Notes under the pieces: model-generated
Database searches by the model: none
What the model was told of the DNA's origin: nothing
Seen by the model: only the letters and a program-made list of their open reading frames with translations
In this document: piece by piece, positions 24,260 through 34,051 of the stretch
Layout of the letters: the number at the start of each line of letters is the position of its first letter
Position numbering within the stretch: position 1 is the first letter of the stretch
Assembly: GCF_013409595.1 (NCBI RefSeq)
Contig: NZ_JACCBD010000001.1
Span: forward strand, 1,550,001-1,614,000
From: Leucobacter aridicollis
GTDB lineage: Bacteria > Actinomycetota > Actinomycetes > Actinomycetales > Microbacteriaceae
Direction of reading: 5' to 3'
DNA: 64,000 nt
Made by a program: the position numbers and the translations under genes

Positions 24260-25939
24260 ATGGCTCATCTTGATATCGCGGCGGTGAGCTACACGCTCTC
24301 AGACGGACGCCCCCTCCTATCGGAGGTCTCATTGTCGGTCGGTGCCGGGGAACGCGTCGCACTCATCGGAGCGAACGGCGCGGGCAAGAGTACGCTCCTG
24401 AAGATCGTCATGGGCGAGCTGCCCGCGGAGTCGGGCTCGGTCGCAAAGACAGGGTCGGTCGGTGTGATGCGGCAGTTCATTGCCGGCGGCACCGTGCACG
24501 ACCTGTTGCTGTCGGTGTCGCCACCGAAGCTGCGGGAGGCGGCGGAGCACCTCGCGCGAGCCGAGGCGAAGATGTACGAGAGTGGTTCGACGAAGTCGCA
24601 GATGACCTTTGCAAATGCGGTGACCGCGTGGGGCGACGTCGGCGGATACGATGCAGAAGTGCTCTGGGATACCTGCACGGTCGCGGCCCTCGGTATGTCG
24701 TACGACGACTGCCGGGACCGCGAGCTCGACACGCTCTCGGGCGGGGAGCAGAAGCGTCTGGCCCTCGAAGCACTCCTCCGAGGCCCCGATGGGCTGTTGA
24801 TCCTCGACGAGCCAGACAACTCGCTCGACGTCCCCGGCAAGCGCTGGCTCGAGGAGCAGCTCAGGGCGACAGACAAGGGCGTGCTGTTCGTCAGCCACGA
24901 CCGCGAGCTGCTCGCGCGCACCGCAAGCTCCATCGTGACGCTCGAACTCGGAGCAGCTGGCAGCACTTCCTGGACGCATCCAGGCAGCTTCGCGACGTAC
25001 CACGATGCCCGCAAGCGCCGCTTCGAGCGCCTCGAGGAGCTGCGCAAACGATGGGACGAGGAACACGCGAAGCTTTGCGAGCTCATGCTCATGTACAAGC
25101 AGAAGGCTGCCTACAACTCGGACATGGCCTCCCGCTACCGTGCCGCGCAGACTCGGCTCGCCCGGTTCGAGGAGGCGGGCCCGCCCGAGGAGCAGCCGCA
25201 CGATCAGCATCTCGAGATGCGGCTCGGTGGCGGCCGCACCGGCAAGCGCGTCATCTCGTGCGAACAGCTCGAACTCACCGGGCTCATGCTGCCGTTCGAT
25301 TTCGAGGCCTGGTACGGCGACCGCATCGCGGTGCTCGGTTCGAACGGTTCCGGGAAGTCCCACTTCCTGCGGCTGCTCGCTGCGGGCGGAAGCGACCCGA
25401 ACCCCGAGCATGAGCCCGTGAGCGACGTCGAGATCCCCGCCGTCGCCCACACCGGAGTCGCACGGCTCGGCGCGCGCGTGCGCCCGGGGTGGTTCGCACA
25501 GAACCGGGGCCGCCCAGATCTGCGCGGGCGCACGCTGCTCGAAATCCTGCATCGTGGCGACGAGCACCGGACAGGCATGCCGCGCGAGGAGGCGGCGCGG
25601 GCGCTTGCTCGCTACGAGCTCGCGCGCGCCTCCGAACAGCAGTTCGACTCGCTCTCTGGCGGTCAGCAAGCTCGGTTTCAGATTCTGCTGCTGGAACTCG
25701 GTGGCGCGACGCTGCTGCTCCTCGACGAGCCGACCGATAACCTCGACCTCGTCTCGGCGGAGGCGCTGCAGCACGCCCTCGGTCTCTTCGAGGGAACCGT
25801 GATGGTGGTGACCCACGATAGGTGGTTCGCGCGCGACTTTGGCCGCTTCCTCGTCTTCGGTAGTGACGGCGACGTTCGCGAGTCGGCGACACCCGTCTGG
25901 ACCGAGACGCGCGTCGAACGAACGCGTGGTGCGCGATGA
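24260..25939 (+). CDS. ABC-F family ATPase (two ATP-binding domains)
   Basis: The product is 559 residues with two ABC domains and no membrane part. Domain 1 has GANGAGKST (Walker A), LSGGEQKRLAL and LILDEPDNSLDVP; domain 2 has GSNGSGKSH, LSGGQQARFQ and LLLLDEPTDNLDL. The usual EPTNHLD is replaced in both halves. ABC-F proteins bind the ribosomal E-site and either regulate translation or protect against antibiotics. ATG 24260 gives the family-typical MAHLDIAAVSY start; the frame is open further upstream without a matching start. The gene is ATGA-coupled to an M23 peptidase. Whether it gives resistance cannot be told from sequence. Confidence 0.9.
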   Translation: MAHLDIAAVSYTLSDGRPLLSEVSLSVGAGERVALIGANGAGKSTLLKIVMGELPAESGSVAKTGSVGVMRQFIAGGTVHDLLLSVSPPKLREAAEHLARAEAKMYESGSTKSQMTFANAVTAWGDVGGYDAEVLWDTCTVAALGMSYDDCRDRELDTLSGGEQKRLALEALLRGPDGLLILDEPDNSLDVPGKRWLEEQLRATDKGVLFVSHDRELLARTASSIVTLELGAAGSTSWTHPGSFATYHDARKRRFERLEELRKRWDEEHAKLCELMLMYKQKAAYNSDMASRYRAAQTRLARFEEAGPPEEQPHDQHLEMRLGGGRTGKRVISCEQLELTGLMLPFDFEAWYGDRIAVLGSNGSGKSHFLRLLAAGGSDPNPEHEPVSDVEIPAVAHTGVARLGARVRPGWFAQNRGRPDLRGRTLLEILHRGDEHRTGMPREEAARALARYELARASEQQFDSLSGGQQARFQILLLELGGATLLLLDEPTDNLDLVSAEALQHALGLFEGTVMVVTHDRWFARDFGRFLVFGSDGDVRESATPVWTETRVERTRGAR

Positions 25940-26847
25940 GCGGCGTGTTCGGTGCCGCCTATCGCCTACGAGGGGTGGTGCTCGGCTGGGCGACGGCGCT
26001 CCTCATCGGCGGGGTGCTGCTCCGGTTGGTGCTGCCTGCGGGCCCCATCGCGAACGTCGCTGGAGTCGTCGCGCTCGTCGCGCTCGTCGGGTACGTCGCC
26101 GCGGTCGCCGTCTCCTGGGCGGGCCGTTCGCGCGCCGCCGAGTACGAGGACACGCGCGCGGAAGTGTGGGTGCAGCCGCCCGTCCGGGGGCGCTGGCTCG
26201 CGCTCAATAGCCCCGCGACGCAGGTACCGAGTCACGGCGTTCGCGGCTACGGTCAGTCGCACGCCGTCGATCTCGTCTATGCCCCGGCAGGCGTCTCCCG
26301 CCCAGAGTTTGGCGCTGGGCCGAGCATGCTCCCGGCGACCGACTTTCCCGCCTTCGGGGAGCCGGTGCTCGCGATGTTCGACGGCGTCGTCGAACGCGCG
26401 AGCGACTGGCGGCGTGATCACCGCTCACGCTCGACGATGGCCGCGATGCTGTACATCGCGCTCGAGGGGGTGGTGCGGTCCATCGGCGGCCCGGGCTTCG
26501 TCGTCGGCAATCACGTCGTGATCCGCGGCAGCGACGGTGTTTACGGGGCCGTTGCGCACCTGCGGCGCGGCTCGCTCCGGGTGCGGCCGGGGGACAGGGT
26601 GGTGGCCGGACAGGTGATTGCCGAGTGCGGCAACTCGGGGAATTCGACGGAGCCGCACGTGCACGCTCAGCTCATGGATCGGCGCTCGTTCCGCGTGGCC
26701 CAGGGCGTGCCAATGGCGTTTACGGGAATCACGATCGAACCGGCCCCGCTGGTCGCCGCGTCAGATGCCGAGCGCGACGGTGACGCGGCGGCTGAGCCTG
26801 CGCCTCAGGCAGGCATGCCGAGGTCGGGAGACTTCCTCGAGGCGTAG
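25936..26847 (+). CDS. M23-family metallopeptidase with N-terminal membrane helices
   Basis: The product is 303 residues. Two hydrophobic segments (about 12-32 and 40-60) anchor it. The LytM/M23 domain follows, with the first zinc ligands in GQSHAVDLVYAP and the second in EPHVHAQLMD. M23 enzymes cleave cross-bridges in peptidoglycan or act as non-catalytic activators; here the ligand set looks complete. It is translated from the ATGA shared with the ABC-F gene (25936-25939). Confidence 0.88.
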   Translation: MSGVFGAAYRLRGVVLGWATALLIGGVLLRLVLPAGPIANVAGVVALVALVGYVAAVAVSWAGRSRAAEYEDTRAEVWVQPPVRGRWLALNSPATQVPSHGVRGYGQSHAVDLVYAPAGVSRPEFGAGPSMLPATDFPAFGEPVLAMFDGVVERASDWRRDHRSRSTMAAMLYIALEGVVRSIGGPGFVVGNHVVIRGSDGVYGAVAHLRRGSLRVRPGDRVVAGQVIAECGNSGNSTEPHVHAQLMDRRSFRVAQGVPMAFTGITIEPAPLVAASDAERDGDAAAEPAPQAGMPRSGDFLEA

Positions 26848-26879
26848 CTGGCGCGCCCGCGCTGGTTCTGCGCGATGCG

Positions 26880-27647
26880 TCAGCGACCGGCCCCGGTGCT
26901 TCCCAGCCGCTCGAGGAGCCGGTCGGGCAATACCGAGATGAGCGGCCGCGCAAGCCTGTACCGCCAGTCGGCGACGCGCATCGGCTTTCCGGCGTACACG
27001 GCGCGCAGGCCGTCGCTGACGACGCGTCCGGCGTCTGCCCATGCGATGCGCGGCAGGTCGGGCAGGTGGTCCTCGCCCATGCGCTCATGAAACTCGGTGG
27101 CGACGAGGCCCGGGCAGAGAGCGGTCACGCGGACGCCGCGCGCGCGATACCGCGCGTTGAGCGAGCGCGAGAGGGAGACGATCGCGCTCTTCGCCGCGCC
27201 GTAAGTGCCGCTTGGCATGAGCGCGGCGGCGCTCGCGACGTTCAGGATCCAGCCCTCACCGCGAGCGAGCATGCCTGGCACGGCCGCGTGCGCGAGCCGG
27301 AGGGGCGCCCAGGAGAGCAGCTCGTGGAGTCGCCGCTCGTCGGCAAGGCTGCTCGCCTCAAAGCCTTCGTAGACGCCGAAACCGGCGTTGTTGATGAGAA
27401 TGTCGATGTGCCGTTCGGGATCCGCGAGGCGGGCGGCGACCGCGTCGAGCGCCGCCTTCTCCGTCAGGTCGGCTGGCAGCACCTCGACGTCGACACCGTA
27501 GCGGCTGCGGAGCACGTGAGCGAGGCGCTCGAGCCGTGCGGCGTCACGCGCGACGAGCACGAGGTCGATCCCGCGCGCTGCGAGCTGCCGCGCGAACTCG
27601 GTGCCGAGTCCCGCTGATGCGCCGGTGATGAGCGCCCGATACCCCAT
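26880..27647 (-). CDS. Short-chain dehydrogenase/reductase
   Basis: The product is 255 residues, a classical SDR: ITGASAGLGTEFARQLAARG (NADP-binding), NNAGFGVY, VASAAALMPSGTYGAAKSAI with the catalytic Ser, Tyr and Lys (YxxxK). The substrate is unknown; the family resembles DltE/SDR proteins acting on lipids or steroids. The ATG at 27647 lies 7 bases after the stop of the upstream M23 gene on the same strand, so the two form an operon. Confidence 0.9.
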   Translation of the reverse strand: MGYRALITGASAGLGTEFARQLAARGIDLVLVARDAARLERLAHVLRSRYGVDVEVLPADLTEKAALDAVAARLADPERHIDILINNAGFGVYEGFEASSLADERRLHELLSWAPLRLAHAAVPGMLARGEGWILNVASAAALMPSGTYGAAKSAIVSLSRSLNARYRARGVRVTALCPGLVATEFHERMGEDHLPDLPRIAWADAGRVVSDGLRAVYAGKPMRVADWRYRLARPLISVLPDRLLERLGSTGAGR

Positions 27648-27654
27648 GGGTGAC

Positions 27655-28668
27655 CTAGTCGCGCTTGGCGGCTGCGCGCTTCGCAGCCTTGTCGACCTGC
27701 TCCTGAATGTAGGGAAGCGGATCGATGGGTACGCCGCTGCGCCGGAGCGCGAGGTGCAGGTGATCGCCGAACGACATGCCGGTGTTACCGACCTTGCCAA
27801 TGAAGTCGCCGATCTCGATCTTGTCGCCGACCTGGTGGTCGTGGGAGTCGACCTGCATGTGGCAGTAGCGGCTCGTGAGGGTCTCGCCGCTGACGTTGTG
27901 CTGCAGCTTGATGGAGAAGCCGCAGCCGTCCGTGGCATACCCTGCCTCGATGACCTCTCCCGAACCGATGGCCAACACCGGTGTGCCGCCCGGTGCCGCG
28001 ATGTCCTGCGCGTCGTGGAACTGTTCGACGGGCGCGGTGCGGTAGGCGAAGCCGTCGGTGAGCGGGAACTCGCGGTCGAAGGCGAACCTGATATCGGTCG
28101 ACTCGAGCGACGCCGGATCGACGAGGCCAGCCTCCGCGGTGATCTGCTTGTAGGAGCCCGGGTCGACGCCGAGCTCAACTGAGCCGATCGCGTCGAGCGC
28201 GTCCTGGGTGACGGTGACCTCGGAGCTCTGGAGCTGCTGGTCCGCGCGGGCCGCGGCGGTTGCGGGACTACCGAACGCGTGTGAGAAGGCGGGAAGCGTG
28301 GTGGTCACGGCAAGCGATCCGACGCAGGCGAGCGAGAAGGTCGCTGCGACGAGCCGCTTTGCTCGCGGGCGACGTGCTGGTTCGGGATCGGGGGTCGTGC
28401 GCTGCTCCTGCTTCGCGGAGCCTCCGAGTTCGAACTCGGGAAGCGGGGTGAGAAAGAGGCCCTCGAGCGGGGACGGTGCCAGCGGAACGGGCTGAGCGAG
28501 CTGGGCCGGTTCGGTAGCAGCCGCTGGCTGCGAGATGACGGGCTGAGCGTGTGGGGCTGTGGGGGCGGGCGATGCGGTGTCGGATGACACCTGCTCGTCG
28601 CGCTCACGCGCCTCCCGTAGGGAGCGTCGACTGGGGTACGCTGTCGGCTCTTGCGGGGGATAAGACAT
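27655..28668 (-). CDS. M23-family peptidoglycan metallopeptidase, membrane anchored
   Basis: The product is 337 residues. A Pro/Ala-rich cytoplasmic N-terminus of about 100 residues precedes one membrane helix (about 105-127, ATFSLACVGSLAVTTTLPAF). The extracellular part ends in a LytM domain with FHDAQDIAAPGGTPVLA and FGDHLHLALR, the zinc His-x-His. It is likely a cell-wall hydrolase or divisome activator. The Lys/Arg-rich C-terminus (AAKRAAAKRD) is unusual. The upstream 214 bases contain a candidate promoter and a folded leader. Confidence 0.9.
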   Translation of the reverse strand: MSYPPQEPTAYPSRRSLREARERDEQVSSDTASPAPTAPHAQPVISQPAAATEPAQLAQPVPLAPSPLEGLFLTPLPEFELGGSAKQEQRTTPDPEPARRPRAKRLVAATFSLACVGSLAVTTTLPAFSHAFGSPATAAARADQQLQSSEVTVTQDALDAIGSVELGVDPGSYKQITAEAGLVDPASLESTDIRFAFDREFPLTDGFAYRTAPVEQFHDAQDIAAPGGTPVLAIGSGEVIEAGYATDGCGFSIKLQHNVSGETLTSRYCHMQVDSHDHQVGDKIEIGDFIGKVGNTGMSFGDHLHLALRRSGVPIDPLPYIQEQVDKAAKRAAAKRD

Positions 28669-28753
28669 GTAGTAGTGCTCAGCGGTAACTTGTTGTCACG
28701 AGGGGGCCCGACCGCTTCACCCGGTCCCTCGCAGCTGGAATTGTGTAACCATA
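28669..28753 (-). promoter_or_regulatory. Promoter and structured leader of the M23 gene
   Basis: On the minus strand TATGGT (complement of 28748-28753) could be a -10 element, giving a leader of about 75 bases. The leader can fold CGAGG-GACCG-GGTGAAG-CGGTC with CCTCG closing the outer stem (28699-28731 region). GTAAC and GTCAC occur as plus-strand direct repeats at 28685-28689 and 28695-28699, similar to boxes bound by MtrA upstream of cell-wall hydrolase genes. Both readings are tentative. The remaining bases to 28882 show nothing I can name. Confidence 0.35.
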
Positions 28754-28882
28754 GCAGAGCCTACCGCGCCCGGGTAGGGCTCCGCATCAGCCGCGCGAGC
28801 CTCGCCGCGCTCCGCGGTTTTCGCTCCCTGCGCAACGATTGCGCAACGATTCGTCCGACTTTTCCCAAGATTCAGGCGCTGT

Positions 28883-30730
28883 TCAGCCGCGATTCATGCG
28901 AGAAACAGGGGTTTTGGCGTCGACCGCCGGATCGAGCGTGAGCTCGGCGGCGCCCCATCGCTCGCGCAGCCACCGGTCGTGAGACGCGACGACCACGGTT
29001 CCTGAGAACTTCGTGACAGCACGCTCCAGCGCATCGGCGAGCGCGAGCGAGAGGTGATTGGTTGGCTCGTCGAGCAGCAGCAAGTCGGGAGGCGCGGCGA
29101 TGAGGATCGCGAGCGCAAGCCTGCGCCGCTGGCCGACGCTGAGGGTACTGAGTGGGACGCCTTCGTCGCGCGGATGCAGGAGGCCCAACGTGCTGAGCGG
29201 CGCCGCCTCTGCGAGGTCCGCGCCGACCCCGTCTTCGTAGACCTCGGCGACGCTCCGGCTGTCGCCGAGCCCGTTCGGGTCCGCGAACGTTGACTCTTGC
29301 CGCAGCATGCCGATCCTGGTGTCCGGCGCGATCTGGAGGCTTCCGGTCTCCGGCTCGCGGAGCCCGGCGAGGATCGCGAGGAGCGTGGACTTGCCCGCGC
29401 CGTTCGGCCCGGTGACCAGCAGCCGCTCCCCGCTGTGGAGCGTGAGCGCGGTCGGGGCGAGCCTGCCGGCGACGGCGAGGTCCGTCGCCGCGAGCACGGG
29501 AACAGGATCGGCGCACTGGGCACCACCGCCCGCGGTCGGGCCCCCGGTGACACGGCTCGCGCCGCCGACGGACGCTGCGTCGCTGGCGCCGCTCGGAGCG
29601 GGCCGCTCCGCGGAGGGGTCGCCGATTCCGGCGAACGCGAGTTCAGGTGGCGGCGCCGCGATCTGCGACGCTGTGAGCGATTCCAACCGGGATCGAGCGT
29701 CGTTGACCCTGCGGGCGACGACGCGCGCGTTTCGGTCGGCATAGAACTTCTGCGCCGCGCGCGTCTCGCTCCGCGGTTTCCACTCCTCGTGCCCGACGAT
29801 CTGGTTCGTGCCAACGGCGGCCCGCAGCCTGCGAAGCTCGGCCTGCTCGGCCGCGTACTGCTGCTCCCACCTCAAGCGGGCGCTCGCGCGGGCTGCGAGG
29901 TACTGCGTATAGCTGCCCGTGAACCGAGTCACGCCGATCCCGCTGCCCGTGCCGTCCTGCACAAGCCGCTCCGTGAGGGCGTGCTGTTGCGGGGCAGGGT
30001 CGAGGTCGACGAGCGACGTCGCCACCTCCTCGAGGAACGCGCGGTCGTGGCTCGCGAAGAGCACCGGACCGGGCCAGCGGCCGAGCGTGTGCACGACGTA
30101 CGCCGTCGCCTGGTCGTCGAGGTGGTTTGTGGGCTCGTCAAGGAGGAGCACGTCGGGGGAGTTCAGGATCGTCCACGCGAGCGAGAGCCGTGCGCGCTGC
30201 CCGCCGGACAGTTCCGAGCTCCGCCGGTCGCGCGGGATCGCGGCGATGCCGAGGCCGGTGAGCGTCTGCTCGACCCTGGTCTCGAGCTCCCAGGCCCCGA
30301 GGCGTTCGGCCTCATCGAGGGCGTCGGCGTAGGCCGCCTCGCGGCCCCGAACCTCGGCCGGGTCTCCCGGCGCAGCGAGGGCCGCGCCAGCGGCGTCGAG
30401 CCGCGCGGCCGCGTCGCGGACGGGCTGGGTCGCGGTGGCGAGCGCGGCCGCGATCGTGTCGCTGTCTGCGAACGGCGGTTCCTGGTGGAGCAGCCCGATC
30501 CGTGGCTGGCCGCCTCCCTGCGTCGTTGCCGACACTGACCCCGCGGAGGGGGCGAGCGTGCCCGCGGCAATGCGGAGCAGGGTTGACTTCCCTGATCCGT
30601 TCTCGCCGATGAGGCCGACGCGCGCGCCAGCCGGCACTGCGACGCTGATGTCTGTGAGCACGCGTCGCGCGCCGTATGCGTGTGAGACGCCGTCGATTCG
30701 AAGATGCGTGGAGACGTGGGAGATGGGCAC
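28883..30730 (-). CDS. ABC-F family ATPase (second)
   Basis: The product is about 615 residues. Domain 1 has GENGSGKSTLLRIA, ELSGGQRARLSLAW and LLLDEPTNHLDDQ. A linker with the P-site interaction helix lies near residues 270-330. Domain 2 has GPNGAGKSTLL, LSVGQRRRLAL and LLLDEPTNHLSL. The domain-2 signature starts LSVGQ instead of LSGGQ. It may be a ribosome-protection protein. GTG 30730 is chosen: GAGGAG lies 6 bases upstream and the start matches VPISHVSTHLRIDGV. It begins 10 bases after the EamA stop, so it is likely co-transcribed with that transporter. Confidence 0.88.
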   Translation of the reverse strand: MPISHVSTHLRIDGVSHAYGARRVLTDISVAVPAGARVGLIGENGSGKSTLLRIAAGTLAPSAGSVSATTQGGGQPRIGLLHQEPPFADSDTIAAALATATQPVRDAAARLDAAGAALAAPGDPAEVRGREAAYADALDEAERLGAWELETRVEQTLTGLGIAAIPRDRRSSELSGGQRARLSLAWTILNSPDVLLLDEPTNHLDDQATAYVVHTLGRWPGPVLFASHDRAFLEEVATSLVDLDPAPQQHALTERLVQDGTGSGIGVTRFTGSYTQYLAARASARLRWEQQYAAEQAELRRLRAAVGTNQIVGHEEWKPRSETRAAQKFYADRNARVVARRVNDARSRLESLTASQIAAPPPELAFAGIGDPSAERPAPSGASDAASVGGASRVTGGPTAGGGAQCADPVPVLAATDLAVAGRLAPTALTLHSGERLLVTGPNGAGKSTLLAILAGLREPETGSLQIAPDTRIGMLRQESTFADPNGLGDSRSVAEVYEDGVGADLAEAAPLSTLGLLHPRDEGVPLSTLSVGQRRRLALAILIAAPPDLLLLDEPTNHLSLALADALERAVTKFSGTVVVASHDRWLRERWGAAELTLDPAVDAKTPVSRMNRG

Positions 30731-30740
30731 CGTGGCTCCT

Positions 30741-31697
30741 CTACGGGCGCGCGGCGCGCGCGGTCCGCCGGGCACGTGACTGGCGCAACTCGCCAACCTT
30801 GACTGTCACGACCCCCGCGACGATGAGCGTGGCGCCCAGCCACTGCAGCGGGGTCGGGATCACCGCGAGCAGCACAATGGTCCAGACGATGCCGAAGAGT
30901 GGTTCCGCGTACCCCGTGAAGCTCGCCATGGTCGCGCCGAGGCGACGAGATGCTGCGACGCCGAGCAGGTAGGACAGCACCGTTGAGATGAGCACCATCC
31001 CGGCGACGACGAGCCATGGGGACACTGTCGATCCTGCGATCTCCGCGGGCGAGTTCGAGAGATGGAACGGCAGCACGCCGAGGGCGCCGGCGATGATGAG
31101 CGGCACCGCGGCCACGAGCAGGCCGAGCCCGACGAAGGGGATTGTGGGGATGCCGTGGCCGCCCGCGGCACCGGTCGCGTAGTACGCGGCGTTGCCAGCG
31201 GCGGCGACGAGCGCGAACGCGATGCCGAGCGGGTGCAGCGAGACCCCGGCGAGCACGCCCGAGATCGCGACGACGCCGAGCACCGCAATGCCGGCGCCCG
31301 CAAGCGTTACCCCCGACGGCGCGACGCGGCTGCGCGCCCACATCCAAAACACGAGCATCACGGGCCCGGTGAACTCGATGAGGAGCGCCAGGCTCGGTGG
31401 AATGAATTGGACCGCGAGGAAGAAGGCGAGCTGGCAGCCCGCGACGGCGAGCACGCCGAAGACGAGGAGCTGCGCCCACGCCCGCCTGACGAGATCCCAC
31501 TTTCCGCGCATGAGGACGAGTGTCGGCCCGAGCAGCACGAGCGCGGACAGCGTGATCCGGGCCGTCGTTGCGGCTCCCGCCGACCACCCCGCGGCCATCA
31601 ACGAACTCGCGAACACCCCCGAGAGTGCGAACGAGGCCGCCGAACCGATGGCGAGCAGGAAACCAGTCACCGCGGTGCTGGGGGCGGACGTGTGCAT
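30741..31697 (-). CDS. EamA/DMT-family transporter
   Basis: The product is 318 residues with about ten hydrophobic helices and two EamA repeats (first repeat ending near PSGVTLAGAGIAVLGVVAI, second near LQWLGATLIVAGVVTVKVG). DMT transporters export amino acids, metabolites or drugs; this one resembles RhtA-type exporters. It lies upstream of, and 10 bases from, an ABC-F gene. Divergent from the M20 peptidase gene across about 100 bases. Confidence 0.88.
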   Translation of the reverse strand: MHTSAPSTAVTGFLLAIGSAASFALSGVFASSLMAAGWSAGAATTARITLSALVLLGPTLVLMRGKWDLVRRAWAQLLVFGVLAVAGCQLAFFLAVQFIPPSLALLIEFTGPVMLVFWMWARSRVAPSGVTLAGAGIAVLGVVAISGVLAGVSLHPLGIAFALVAAAGNAAYYATGAAGGHGIPTIPFVGLGLLVAAVPLIIAGALGVLPFHLSNSPAEIAGSTVSPWLVVAGMVLISTVLSYLLGVAASRRLGATMASFTGYAEPLFGIVWTIVLLAVIPTPLQWLGATLIVAGVVTVKVGELRQSRARRTARAARP

Positions 31698-31797
31698 CAG
31701 GGCCTCTCGGACGTTCTCCGCGCACCGGAGCGACGGTGGCGGCGTAGTGAGAGCGTATCGCGTTCCTCGCGCGCCCCGGTCGGGCTATGGTGGAGGT

Positions 31798-33108
31798 ATG
31801 GCAACAGAGCTCAACGTGGAACTGTCGGAAACCGCGCGGATCGCCCGCGACCTCATTCGGATCGATACGTCGAACCGTGGAGAGGGCGATGCGAACCCCG
31901 AACGGCCGGCGGCGGACTACGTCAGTGCGTACCTGCGCGAGCTGGGCCTCGATCCCGTCACCATTGAGTCCGCGCCGGGCCGGGCGAGCGTCGTCGCGCG
32001 CGTCGCGGGCCGCGAGCCGGAACTGCCCGCGCTCGTGCTGCACGGCCACCTCGACGTCGTTCCCGCGGATCCGGAGAACTGGACCGTCGACCCGTTCGCT
32101 GGCGTCGTGAAGGACGGCCTGCTCTGGGGGCGTGGCGCCGTCGACATGAAGGACATGGACGCGATGATCCTCACCGCGATCGCCGAGCTGCTGCGCTCGG
32201 GGGAGCGGCCCCGCCGCGACGTGATTCTCGCGTTCTTCGCCGATGAGGAGAACGGCGGCGTGTACGGTTCGCACTACCTCGTCGAGCACCACCCTGACCT
32301 GTTCGCTGGTGCGGGCTCTGCGATCAGCGAGGTTGGTGGATACTCGATCGAGATCGCCGGCCAGCGCGCCTACCTCGTGCAGACCGGCGAAAAGGCCCTC
32401 GACTGGATCCGGCTGCGCGCCCGCGGCGCCGCCGCGCACGGGTCACGCGTCTGGCACGACAACGCGGTCACGAAGCTCGCGACCGCCGTCGCCGCGCTTG
32501 GCAACCACGAGTGGCCGATCGCGCTCTGCGACACGACGCGCGAGCTCATTGACGAGATCGCCGCGCTCGTGGGCGAGGACCCCACCCAGATCAACCCTGA
32601 GGAGATGGTGCTGAGCCTGGGCAAGGGCGCCGGCCTGATCCAGGCGAGCCTGCGCAACACCTCGAACCCGACGGTGCTCACCGCCGGCTACAAGCACAAC
32701 GTCATCCCGGACACCGCGGAGGCGCTCGTCGACGTCCGTACGCTGCCGGCCGAGCGCGACGACGTCCTCGCGAAGATTCGCGAGCTCGTCGGCCCCGACA
32801 TCGAGATCGAGACCGTGCACTCGGACATCGGGCTCGAGGTGCCGTTCGCGGGCGAGCTCGTCGAGGCGATGAAGACGGCGATCGAGGCGCACGATCCGGG
32901 CGCCCGGGTGCTGCCGTACCTGCTCTCGGGCGGTACCGACAATAAGGCGCTTGCGCGGCTCGGAATCACGGGATACGGCTTCGCACCGCTCAGGCTGCCG
33001 GCCGACCTCGACTTCCCCGGGATGTTCCACGGCGTCGACGAGCGTGTTCCCCTTGACGCGCTTGACTTCGGGCACGGTGTGCTCGCGGACCTGCTCCGCT
33101 CCTACTGA
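31798..33108 (+). CDS. M20-family metallopeptidase (ArgE/DapE-like)
   Basis: The product is 436 residues. Zinc-binding motifs are [10 protein letters not shown] near residue 80, [12 protein letters not shown] near 115 and the catalytic Glu in FFADEENGG near 150; a dimerisation domain lies in the middle and a final zinc His in [11 protein letters not shown]. Family members deacylate amino acids or cleave dipeptides. GGAGG precedes ATG 31798. The substrate is not determined; in actinobacteria this subgroup is often annotated as a dipeptidase. Confidence 0.9.
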   Translation: MATELNVELSETARIARDLIRIDTSNRGEGDANPERPAADYVSAYLRELGLDPVTIESAPGRASVVARVAGREPELPALVLHGHLDVVPADPENWTVDPFAGVVKDGLLWGRGAVDMKDMDAMILTAIAELLRSGERPRRDVILAFFADEENGGVYGSHYLVEHHPDLFAGAGSAISEVGGYSIEIAGQRAYLVQTGEKALDWIRLRARGAAAHGSRVWHDNAVTKLATAVAALGNHEWPIALCDTTRELIDEIAALVGEDPTQINPEEMVLSLGKGAGLIQASLRNTSNPTVLTAGYKHNVIPDTAEALVDVRTLPAERDDVLAKIRELVGPDIEIETVHSDIGLEVPFAGELVEAMKTAIEAHDPGARVLPYLLSGGTDNKALARLGITGYGFAPLRLPADLDFPGMFHGVDERVPLDALDFGHGVLADLLRSY

Positions 33109-33181
33109 TCGTTCAGCCCAGCTTGGGCTAGTCTGGACGACGGCCCGCAGCGCGTGCCACGAGACGGAAGGCCACTACCGC

Positions 33182-34051
33182 ATGGGTATTTTCGAGGCGA
33201 TCATCCTCGGCATCGTGCAGGGGCTCACAGAGTTTCTGCCGGTTTCATCGAGCGCACACCTTCGGGTGACAAGCGAACTGCTCGGGATCGGCGATGCGGG
33301 TGCAGCGTTCACCGCGATCACCCAGATCGGCACCGAGGCGGCGGTGATCGTGTTCTTCTGGCGCGACATCGTGCGCATCATTGGCAGGTGGTTCAAGTCC
33401 CTCTCGGGCAAGACCGTGCCGCGCAACGACCCCGACGCGAAGATGGGCTGGTGGATCATCCTCGGCACCGTCCCGATCGTGGTGCTCGGGCTGCTGTTCC
33501 AGGACGCGATCGAGACGACGCTGCGGTCGCTCTGGTTCACCGCGATCTCGCTCATCGTCTTCGGGCTGCTGCTCGGCGTCGCCGACAGGGTCGGCCAGAA
33601 GGTGCGCCCCATCGAGAAGCTCACCTGGAAGCACGGCCTGATCTACGGCTTTGCGCAGGCCGCATCGCTCATCCCCGGCGTGTCCCGCTCGGGCGGCACG
33701 ATCACCGCCGGCCTCTTCATGGGGTACAAGCGTGAGGCCGCGGCGCGCTACTCGTTCCTGCTCGCGATCCCCGCGGTGCTCGGCTCCGGCTTCTACCAGG
33801 TCTTCAAGGTGATCAAGGCGCCCGAGGCGCAGACACCGTGGAGCATGACCATCATCGCGACGGTGGTCGCGTTCGCGATCGCCCTCGTCGTGATCGGCTT
33901 CTTCATGCGCTACATCTCCAAGCGCAGCTTCATGCCGTTCGTGATCTATCGCGTGCTCATCGGCGTCGTCATCATTGTGCTGCTCGTCACCGGCGTGCTC
34001 ACCCCGGGCGGCGAGGTCCCCGCGGTCGCGTTCCAGGACGGTGTGCAGTGA
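33182..34051 (+). CDS. uppP: Undecaprenyl-diphosphate phosphatase
   Basis: The product is 289 residues and polytopic. UppP (BacA) dephosphorylates undecaprenyl diphosphate to recycle the peptidoglycan lipid carrier and gives bacitracin tolerance. Both family signatures are present: [15 protein letters not shown] near residue 13 (catalytic Glu and Ser) and [13 protein letters not shown] near 165. It overlaps mshC by GTGA (34048-34051), so they are coupled. A short hairpin (AGCCCA-GCT-TGGGCT, 33115-33129) lies between it and the M20 gene. Confidence 0.96.
   Translation: MGIFEAIILGIVQGLTEFLPVSSSAHLRVTSELLGIGDAGAAFTAITQIGTEAAVIVFFWRDIVRIIGRWFKSLSGKTVPRNDPDAKMGWWIILGTVPIVVLGLLFQDAIETTLRSLWFTAISLIVFGLLLGVADRVGQKVRPIEKLTWKHGLIYGFAQAASLIPGVSRSGGTITAGLFMGYKREAAARYSFLLAIPAVLGSGFYQVFKVIKAPEAQTPWSMTIIATVVAFAIALVVIGFFMRYISKRSFMPFVIYRVLIGVVIIVLLVTGVLTPGGEVPAVAFQDGVQ

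Noticed and set aside
30163..32439. A 758-codon minus-strand ORF across three genes
   Set aside because: It crosses the EamA and ABC-F genes in a different frame and the divergent M20 gene in antisense, with no domain of its own.
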